Assembly (NCBI GenBank): GCA_030824255.1
Contig: JAVBYB010000100.1
Span: forward strand, 1-13,072
Length of the DNA: 13,072 bases
Direction of reading: 5' to 3'
From: a bacterium
GTDB lineage: Bacteria > Pseudomonadota > Alphaproteobacteria > Caulobacterales > Hyphomonadaceae
Shown here: positions 1-6,107 of the stretch, piece after piece
Layout of the letters: every line of letters starts with the position of its first letter
How positions within the stretch are numbered: position 1 is the stretch's first letter
The notes under the pieces: generated by a model
The model's database searches: none
What the model saw: the letters and a program-made list of their open reading frames with translations, nothing else
Told to the model about the DNA's origin: nothing
Made by a program: the position numbers and the translations under genes

Positions 1-781
1 ATTGGAGCGCGTCGTGCGCCTCGCGCCGGATGAAATTGATCGCTTGGACAGCCAACCTGTGATCAAGTTACAGCAGAACGGGAACCAGGTCGTGATCCCC
101 GTCGTTTCACTCGATCTGGTGGCGGGCGCCGTGGTTGGGGCCGGAACGGAATCTGATAGCGTGTCTATTGTTGTTATGCGTTTGGGTGACCAACGCTTGG
201 GATTGCAGGTTGACGCCCTCAGAGATGTTCGTAATGCGACCGTTTCAGCGCTGACACACCCGGATGTCGATGATCTGGTTCAGGGTGCGGCCCAACTCGA
301 ACATGACGAGATTGCGATCGTCGTGAACCCGGAGGCGCTCATGCGCCATCATGCACGTGGCGATGGGACGAGAAGCCAGGCGGCGCGCACGGCTGCGCCC
401 ATCCGTGCGGCGCAGCGGACGGTGCTCGTTGTCGATGACTCGGTGACCACGCGTACGCTTGAGAAAAGTATTCTCGAAGCCAACGGCTTCAGGGTCCTGC
501 TGGCGGTCGATGGTATCGATGCGCTCGACCGGTTGCGGACGGCGGATGTTCCAGTCGACCTGATCGTGGCAGATGTGGAAATGCCGCGCATGGATGGCTT
601 TGGCCTGCTGGGTGCTTTGAAAGTCGATACGAATCTTGCGCGTATCCCGGTCATAATGATGACCTCACGCGCCAGCCCGGAGGACATTCAGCGGGGCATG
701 GAGCTGGGCGCGGACGCCTATCTGGTGAAGCAAACATTCGATCAGCGCGAGTTGCTCGAGACGATCGGGCAACTGATTTGA
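1..781 (+). CDS. cheA: CheA-type chemotaxis histidine kinase with C-terminal receiver (3' part only)
   Basis: Only the C-terminal 260 or so residues are present; the reading frame is open at the left edge, so the apparent TTG start at position 2 is probably an internal leucine. Residues 1 to about 112 fit the CheW-like (P5) domain that docks CheA to CheW and receptors. After a basic linker, residues 138-257 form a receiver domain with all key positions: acidic pair D145/D146, phospho-acceptor D191, T221 and K243. CheA proteins with a fused receiver occur in alternative-function chemosensory systems such as WspE, FrzE and CheA3 of Rhodospirillum centenum, where the receiver acts as a phosphate sink or relay. 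Its stop overlaps the cheB start by 4 bp, so the genes are probably translationally coupled. The Hpt, dimerisation and ATPase domains must lie upstream and cannot be checked. Confident on family, less so on the pathway served. Confidence 0.9.
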   Translation, partial: LERVVRLAPDEIDRLDSQPVIKLQQNGNQVVIPVVSLDLVAGAVVGAGTESDSVSIVVMRLGDQRLGLQVDALRDVRNATVSALTHPDVDDLVQGAAQLEHDEIAIVVNPEALMRHHARGDGTRSQAARTAAPIRAAQRTVLVVDDSVTTRTLEKSILEANGFRVLLAVDGIDALDRLRTADVPVDLIVADVEMPRMDGFGLLGALKVDTNLARIPVIMMTSRASPEDIQRGMELGADAYLVKQTFDQRELLETIGQLI

Positions 782-1833
782 CCGGCGAAGCCAAAGTCCG
801 TGTGATGCTGGTCGAGGATAGCCCGACCGTTCGCACGCTGCTGTGTCACATCATCGACCGCGATCCGCGCTTGCAGCTTGCCGCCGTCTGCGTCAGCGCG
901 GAGGAGGCGCTGGAGTCGATCGGCCAGGTGCGGCCTGATGTTATATCCATGGATATTCGCCTTCCGGGCATGGATGGGCTGGAGGCCACCCGGCGGATCA
1001 TGTCGGAGTTTCCAACGCCGATCGTTGTGATCTCGGACAGCGTTCACGATGCGACGCTCGGCATCGCCATGAACGCGCTCAAGGCCGGCGCACTGACTGT
1101 CGTGGAAAAGCCCACCGGCCCGGCCGCAGTGTCATACGACGCCATCGCCGGCATGATCTCGACCCAGCTTTTCATCATGAGCAAGGTTCCTGTCATCCGT
1201 CGCCGCGTGGCCAATCCTCGCGCCGGGGTCCCTGGCGCATCGGCCATGTCCGCGCCTGTCGGCGCCAAGATTGTCGGAATCGCGGCCTCCACGGGCGGCC
1301 CTCCCGCATTGTCTGCCGTTCTCGGAGCTCTCAAGCCTGACTTTCCAGCCCCCATCCTGTTGGTTCAACATATGGGTGCTCCCTTCATGGAGGGCTTTGC
1401 CTCCTGGCTGGGCGACCAGACGCGTCTGCGCGTGAAACTGGCTGAAAACAGGGAGATTCCGGTAGCGGGCACGGTCTATGTCGCTCCCGGAGACCGTCAC
1501 CTGGAGCTGACTCCTGGCAATGTTATTCGCCTGACGAACGATCCGCCGCTTGCCAGTCAGCGTCCGGCAGCCACTTTCCTCTTTAAGTCGCTTGCGCGTT
1601 TGGCCGGCCCCAAAGCCGTCGGGATACTCCTCACGGGCATGGGAGAAGATGGAGCGCGTGGTCTGGTGGACATGAAGGAGGCTGGCGCCTTCACCATAGC
1701 CGAAGACGAGACAACGGCCGTCGTTTACGGCATGCCGGCCGCTGCCGTGCGCATGGGCGGCGTCAGCGTATCGCTCCCGCTGGATTTGATAGCCCCGCGC
1801 CTGAATCAACTCGTAGCGGAGGCGCGGTCGTGA
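778..1833 (+). CDS. cheB: Chemotaxis response regulator protein-glutamate methylesterase CheB
   Basis: A full-length CheB of 351 residues, close to the 349 of enteric CheB. Residues 7-125 are the receiver: acidic D14, phospho-acceptor D59, S86 at the Thr/Ser switch position and K111 before a proline. A linker rich in Ala, Pro and Arg joins the C-terminal methylesterase, residues 163-349. There the catalytic triad is visible as S171 in ASTGG, H198 in VQHMG and D291 in GMGEDGA. The enzyme removes methyl groups from, and deamidates, glutamyl side chains of chemoreceptors in the cytoplasm, resetting adaptation when the receiver is phosphorylated by CheA. The start is the TTG in the TTGA overlap with cheA; no strong Shine-Dalgarno is seen, consistent with translational coupling. 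An internal GTG at about residue 8 would cut into the receiver and is unlikely. It overlaps the next gene by GTGA. Being paired with a CheA-receiver hybrid suggests it serves a non-flagellar chemosensory pathway. Confidence 0.95.
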   Translation: MTGEAKVRVMLVEDSPTVRTLLCHIIDRDPRLQLAAVCVSAEEALESIGQVRPDVISMDIRLPGMDGLEATRRIMSEFPTPIVVISDSVHDATLGIAMNALKAGALTVVEKPTGPAAVSYDAIAGMISTQLFIMSKVPVIRRRVANPRAGVPGASAMSAPVGAKIVGIAASTGGPPALSAVLGALKPDFPAPILLVQHMGAPFMEGFASWLGDQTRLRVKLAENREIPVAGTVYVAPGDRHLELTPGNVIRLTNDPPLASQRPAATFLFKSLARLAGPKAVGILLTGMGEDGARGLVDMKEAGAFTIAEDETTAVVYGMPAAAVRMGGVSVSLPLDLIAPRLNQLVAEARS

Positions 1834-4229
1834 ACGACACGCTCCGGCCTTCACGCATTCTGGTTGTCGAGGACTCGGACGTACAGGCGCTTGAGCTGCG
1901 TTCGATCCTGGAAAGCAATGGCTATCAGGTCGATCGCGCCAGCAGCGCCGAAGCGGCGATGGACATGCTGAACGGCGATGTGCCGGATCTGATCGTCGCT
2001 GACTACCAGCTCCCGAACATGGATGGCCGCGAGCTTACGCGGCAACTTCGCCTCAACGAGAAAACGCGCGCCGTTCCCATCGTCCTCATGACCAGCGATC
2101 AACGCGTGGGCGAACGTGCGGGTCTCGAAAGCGGCGCCGACGTCTACGTGCCAAAATCCCGCGATCCACAGCCTCTTCTCATGCGCGTGAGCGCGCTGCT
2201 GCGCGGTCGCCGTCACAACAGGCAGGATCCGGGCGCGCTTTTCCGCCGTGGGGAAATCCTGATCTGCGACTCCAGCGCAACGAAGCGTCTGCAGCTCCAA
2301 TCCCTGCTGTCGAAAGACGGCTACTCCGTGAACGTCATCAGCAATCCGCAGGAGGCGGGCGGCGTACTCGACAAGACTCATATCGATTGCGTTGTCGTGA
2401 ACCTTCTGGATCCGGTATTCGATGGCCTGGACGCGTGCCGTCATCTTTCGGCGTTGAGGGATGATCGTGCTGCAGGGCGCGGTTCGCGTCAGCCCTTTCT
2501 GATTGTGGGGGTCGGCGGCGCTACGGCGTCGACGGACAATCTGCTGAAGGCTGCCTTCGCCGCCGGAGTGGATGACGTTGTATCTTCCACCACAGATACT
2601 GAGCTGCTGCGCTTGCGCCTCCGCGCGCTGGTTCGCCGACAGCTGATGATGGACGAGGCCGAAAGGCTCGATGAGGAGCGCAACTCCGCCCGCGAAGCTC
2701 TCGAACAGTTCCGGATCCTGGTGGAAGGCGTCACGGACTATGCGCTGGTGATGCTCGACCCTGAAGGTCAGGTTTCCACCTGGAATGCCGGAGCTGCACG
2801 TATCAAGGGCTATCGGGCCGACGAGATTATCGGCCAGCATTTTTCGCGTTTCTACACGGACGAGCATCAGGCCGCAGGCGAGCCGGAGCACGCTCTTCGC
2901 AAGGCGCGCGAGGAGGGGCGATATGAGATCGAAGCGGAGCGCATTCGCAAGGACGGAACGCGTTTCTGGGCGCACGTCATCATCGATCCGATTCTGACCG
3001 AATCCGGAACGCTGCGCGGGTATGCCAAGATCACGCGCGACATCACGAAGATGAAGGCGGCCGAAGGCGAGCTTCAGGTCGCCCGCACCGCGCTGCTTCA
3101 CGCGCAGAAGATGGAAGCGATCGGACAGCTGACCGGCGGCATCGCGCACGACTTCAACAACATGTTGGCCGGCATCATCGGCGCGCTCAACCTGGTGAAG
3201 CGCCGGATCGACAGCCAGCGATATGACGAGGCCGGAAAATTCATCGATGCCGCGCAGACATCAGCCAATCGGGCGGCATCGCTGACATCAAGGTTGCTCG
3301 CTTTCGGGCGCCGGCAGTCTCTCGACATCATGCCGGTGGACGTAAATGCGGCCATCGCCTCGATGCAGATACTTCTCGATCGGACGATGGGCGAGAACGT
3401 GAAGATTGAGACGCATTTCGAGTCAGACGAACTCTGGGCGTCCACGGATATCAGCCAGCTCGAGTCCGCGATACTGAACCTTGCCATCAACGCGCGCGAC
3501 GCGATGCCGGCTGGCGGAACGCTCAGCCTCGAGACAGCGAGTGCGACAGGTCGCGACGGCAAACCCCTGGTCGCCATCCGCGTGCGGGATTCCGGCATGG
3601 GCATGTCGCGGGACGTGCTCGCGAACGTATTCGAACCCTTCTTCACGACCAAGCCGCAGGGACAGGGAACGGGTCTCGGATTGTCCATGGTCTACGGCTT
3701 CGTCAATCAGTCCGGCGGCGACGTGCAGATCGAGAGCGCAGTCGGAAAAGGCACGGTCGTCACACTGCGCCTCCCGCACGGCAATCCGGACGACGTCCGT
3801 GAAGCCTCGCTGCCGATACTCAGTGAGGGGCAGGGGGAAGGTCGCACGGTACTTGTTGTCGAGGACGATGCGCAGGTGCGCATGCTTATTCTCGAAGTCC
3901 TGCGCGATATTGGCTATCGCGCCATCGAGGCGGCAAATCCTGACGAAGCTCTCGCCGTGCTCGACCGCCATGCGCGCATCGACCTTATGGTGAGTGATGT
4001 CGGCTTGCCCGGCATGAACGGTCGCCAACTGGCGGAGATTGTTCGCCAGAAGCGGCCAGACCTGAAAGTGCTCTTCATCACCGGCTATGCTGCTGACGCA
4101 TCCGTGCGCAGCGAGTTCCTTGAAGAGGGCATGGATATGGTGACCAAGCCCTTCAGCCTCGATGTGCTGGCAGACAAGATCCGCCGCATGACCAGCGGCG
4201 TCGAAGCGCCCACCTCCAGGATCGGCTAG
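1830..4229 (+). CDS. Hybrid sensor histidine kinase REC-REC-PAS-HisKA-HATPase-REC (CheS3-like)
   Basis: A 799-residue cytoplasmic kinase with no membrane segment. Domains in order: receiver 1 (8-125; D15, phospho-acceptor D58, T88, K109); receiver 2 (141-270; D147 kept but N191 at the phospho-acceptor site, so probably not phosphorylated); a charged helical linker (272-295); a PAS domain (297-410); a HisKA dimerisation domain with phospho-H440 in GIAHDFNN; an HATPase_c domain (about 535-650; N550/N554 in the N box, DSGMG, FEPFFTTK and GTGLGLSM); and receiver 3 (673-787; D679/D680, D723, T751, K773). The GTG start overlaps the cheB stop as GTGA, so it belongs to the chemosensory operon. From family knowledge, CheS3 of R. 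centenum is a hybrid kinase with N-terminal receivers acted on by CheA3. By analogy receiver 1 could take phosphate from the upstream CheA and control this kinase. No DNA-binding or GGDEF output is attached, so a further partner is needed. Confidence 0.93.
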   Translation: MNDTLRPSRILVVEDSDVQALELRSILESNGYQVDRASSAEAAMDMLNGDVPDLIVADYQLPNMDGRELTRQLRLNEKTRAVPIVLMTSDQRVGERAGLESGADVYVPKSRDPQPLLMRVSALLRGRRHNRQDPGALFRRGEILICDSSATKRLQLQSLLSKDGYSVNVISNPQEAGGVLDKTHIDCVVVNLLDPVFDGLDACRHLSALRDDRAAGRGSRQPFLIVGVGGATASTDNLLKAAFAAGVDDVVSSTTDTELLRLRLRALVRRQLMMDEAERLDEERNSAREALEQFRILVEGVTDYALVMLDPEGQVSTWNAGAARIKGYRADEIIGQHFSRFYTDEHQAAGEPEHALRKAREEGRYEIEAERIRKDGTRFWAHVIIDPILTESGTLRGYAKITRDITKMKAAEGELQVARTALLHAQKMEAIGQLTGGIAHDFNNMLAGIIGALNLVKRRIDSQRYDEAGKFIDAAQTSANRAASLTSRLLAFGRRQSLDIMPVDVNAAIASMQILLDRTMGENVKIETHFESDELWASTDISQLESAILNLAINARDAMPAGGTLSLETASATGRDGKPLVAIRVRDSGMGMSRDVLANVFEPFFTTKPQGQGTGLGLSMVYGFVNQSGGDVQIESAVGKGTVVTLRLPHGNPDDVREASLPILSEGQGEGRTVLVVEDDAQVRMLILEVLRDIGYRAIEAANPDEALAVLDRHARIDLMVSDVGLPGMNGRQLAEIVRQKRPDLKVLFITGYAADASVRSEFLEEGMDMVTKPFSLDVLADKIRRMTSGVEAPTSRIG

Positions 4230-4233
4230 GCGC

Positions 4234-5316
4234 TCAGTCGATACGCGACAGCGTGTTCACCAGGCGGACAAGATCGCCAATCCTGTTGATCTTCATCTTG
4301 TCGAACAGATGCCGGATCTGCGTGCGGATGGTGCCGATCTTTACGCCACGAGCGTCGGCAAGATCCTGTGGGTCCATACCGTTGGCGAGCTGGGCGGCGA
4401 CAGTCGCTTCGGCCACCGACAGGCCAAAAAGCATTCGCAGATCGTCAACAGCTATCTCCGCTGTCACACTGCGATCGATAATTGTGATCATGATCTTCGC
4501 TCCAGGAAGACCATCCAGCCCTTCCGTACGCACGGGGAAGGGACGCAGCAGGATTGGCCATCCGCCTTCACGGCGCCTGATCACACAGCTCTTCATCACT
4601 GGCGCCGGTGCGGCCCTCCGTGCAATTTCGGTCAGGTTTTCGAGCGCGGCCATGCTTGTGGGGTGAGCCGCCCAGAGCTGGTCGTTGCGGACATCGAAAT
4701 CGCCGTTGAACGACTTTCTGGCCTGCGGCGTCGCATGTGTGACGCGCCCCTGATGATCGATGATGATGACCCCCGATGTCGTCCGCTCGGCAAGGTTCGA
4801 GAGACCATCAGCGAACGCCCTGCGCGATTGATAAGCAGTGACCAGCGCGCGGTTGGCATAAGGCATCAGTTGCTTGAGTGCGTTCGCCTCCGCCTCTGTG
4901 ACCGGCCCGCGGCTCTCTGCGCGCGCGAGCGAGAAGATCCAGGTTGAGTCCGCCAGCGTGTGCCGCCAGCCAGCAAAGTGCGCCATGCGATGGGGAACGT
5001 AGTACCGGTGATAAATTTCGGACTGCAGCCGCTGATCATGAGAGACCGCGATATGATCGAGATAGAGATGTCCGATCGGCGTGTTGGCGATTGTTCCGGC
5101 CCGATAGTCCGCATCAAGCCAGCCGCCGGAGGTGTATTCGCGCAGGCTCTCCAGGCTGTTTGGCGTGGCTATGACATTCAGTTCGTGAAGGTTGGAGTGA
5201 ACCAGCGCAAAGTGATCAAACCCAAGCGCCTCGCCGGCATTGGACATGGCTTTCGCCAGATCCGTAGGAGCAAAGATCGCGTCCTCCAGCCTTGCAGCTG
5301 CCAATTCCACAGACAT
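4234..5316 (-). CDS. LuxR-family transcriptional regulator with GAF/PAS-like sensory region
   Basis: About 360 residues. The C-terminus (about 294-357) is a LuxR/FixJ helix-turn-helix: FGLSVAEATVAAQLANG, then the recognition-helix region GVKIGTIRTQIRHLFDKMKI. The N-terminal 165 residues look like a GAF or autoinducer-binding fold. Residues about 172-285 (SGVIIIDHQGRVTHAT) resemble a PAS-like module. No signal peptide or membrane segment is seen, so it should act in the cytoplasm. The ATG at 5316 is preferred because GGGGGA stands 7 nt before it. ATGs at 5334/5331 or 5421 would add 5 to 35 residues, the longest rich in Cys and Arg and unlike a domain. Its stop lies 4 bp from the end of the convergent hybrid kinase. 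The ligand and targets cannot be read; it could control the neighbouring secreted protein or pilus genes, but that is inference. It lacks a receiver, so it is not a direct CheA partner by sequence. Confidence 0.85.
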   Translation of the reverse strand: MSVELAAARLEDAIFAPTDLAKAMSNAGEALGFDHFALVHSNLHELNVIATPNSLESLREYTSGGWLDADYRAGTIANTPIGHLYLDHIAVSHDQRLQSEIYHRYYVPHRMAHFAGWRHTLADSTWIFSLARAESRGPVTEAEANALKQLMPYANRALVTAYQSRRAFADGLSNLAERTTSGVIIIDHQGRVTHATPQARKSFNGDFDVRNDQLWAAHPTSMAALENLTEIARRAAPAPVMKSCVIRRREGGWPILLRPFPVRTEGLDGLPGAKIMITIIDRSVTAEIAVDDLRMLFGLSVAEATVAAQLANGMDPQDLADARGVKIGTIRTQIRHLFDKMKINRIGDLVRLVNTLSRID

Positions 5317-5649
5317 TGCACCGTCCCCCATCATGTCGTGACCAGGGGCGCCACAGCCGCGCAGCCGGTCGGATGCCCGACCAGATACCGCGCACGGCGT
5401 TTGCGACCGACATGATACCAACGGTAATGCATAACAAAAAGCTCAGCCGGTTTGGATACTTAAAATTGTACAAATCTTTTAAATGACACGGAGCGTTTGC
5501 GCTTTTGATGCTGCAGTTTGCTGTACACGCAAGCAACGGTCGGCTTGTGAGTGAGCCATAGCTGGATGCCGCAAGGAAGCTGATGTTGTCGGCTCCCTTC
5601 ATGGGCGATTAAGCGCTGGCGGGTATGTGTCAGGGCGCGAGGTGCGCCC
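5317..5649. other. Intergenic region between the LuxR-type gene and the small secreted-protein gene
   Basis: This 333-bp gap separates divergent genes. I see no convincing gene in it. Its middle (about 5425-5485) is clearly AT-rich against GC-rich flanks and holds the palindrome listed separately. The part nearest the plus-strand gene is GC-rich and ends in a GAGG ribosome-binding site 7 nt before the ATG at 5650. Promoters for both genes must lie here, but I could not find a convincing -35/-10 pair on either strand. Confidence 0.6.
5460..5483. promoter_or_regulatory. AT-rich nested palindrome around TTGTACAA, candidate operator
   Basis: The perfect 8-bp palindrome TTGTACAA (5466-5473) is bracketed by TTAAAA and TTTTAA. 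The same octamer AATTGTAC (here 5464-5471) recurs twice at the pilin promoter near 9968 and 10004. The position, between divergent genes and upstream of a LuxR-type regulator, suits an operator. The minus strand also contains TACAAT, a possible -10 element, so part of the similarity could be promoter-related. Protein bound: unknown. Confidence 0.35.
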
Positions 5650-6030
5650 ATGAAACTTGCTTTGTCCTTCCTTGCTACGGCCGCGTTGCTCAACTTCGCT
5701 CCGGCGTATGCGCAGGAATCCAGTTTCACCATCCAGGTTACAATTCCGCCGCTGGGCGCCGCCCAATCCGCACAGGAGGCTGGCGCAGTTGGATCGTGGA
5801 CGGTCCTGAGTCCTGGCGGTGGTCTGATGATCGCGCCACCGTCCAGCGACAACGGTCTCACGATCTATCGCAACGACAGCAACCGCTTCAGCCTGCGCGC
5901 GCCTGATGGACGGGTGCTGACACCCAACGCGCAATCCAGCAATCGCGGCCTGACCGCGCTTCATTTCGGGAATCCGGACAGAGGCGGTCAGGGCGCTGGT
6001 CGTCCGCTCGTAACTATTGCCGGTCTCTAG
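5650..6030 (+). CDS. Small secreted protein of unknown function
   Basis: A 126-residue protein with a clear Sec signal peptide: MKLALSF, a hydrophobic core of about 12 residues, and a likely signal peptidase I site after AYA (about residue 21). The mature part of about 105 residues begins QESSFTIQVTIPP, a strand-like alternating segment. It is rich in Gly, Ser, Asn and Pro, has no cysteine, and has no motif I recognise. GAGG stands 7 nt before the ATG, which supports both the gene and its start. It runs convergent to the usher gene, with 64 bp between the stops, and divergent from the LuxR-type gene. The periplasm, outer membrane or cell surface is the likely location. A link to the pilus, for example as an accessory or tip component, is suggested only by proximity and by the strand-like N-terminus. 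I do not recognise the family and assign no function. Confidence 0.7.
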   Translation: MKLALSFLATAALLNFAPAYAQESSFTIQVTIPPLGAAQSAQEAGAVGSWTVLSPGGGLMIAPPSSDNGLTIYRNDSNRFSLRAPDGRVLTPNAQSSNRGLTALHFGNPDRGGQGAGRPLVTIAGL

Positions 6031-6081
6031 CGCGGGCTTGGGGCAGGGTTTGCTCCAGCCGCACGCCGCTTCGCGCAAGGT

Positions 6082-6107
6082 CGTTTGGCCGACGCTAACG
6101 GCCAACG
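6082..6107. terminator. Hairpin in the convergent gap, weak terminator candidate
   Basis: CGTTTGGCCG pairs with CGGCCAACG around a 7-nt loop, with one bulged T. It lies between the convergent secreted-protein and usher genes and overlaps the usher stop codon (6095-6097). No T-run follows on either strand, so intrinsic termination would be weak; it could equally be an mRNA-stabilising 3' stem. Confidence 0.3.

Noticed and set aside
1851..3149. Long minus-strand frame of 432 codons opposite the hybrid kinase
   Set aside because: It lies wholly antisense to well-defined receiver and PAS domains; long antisense frames are expected in GC-rich codon usage, and its translation shows no recognisable domain.
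4225..4240. Shared terminator between the convergent hybrid kinase and LuxR-type gene
   Set aside because: The stops are only 4 bp apart and I found no convincing hairpin with a T-run in either direction.
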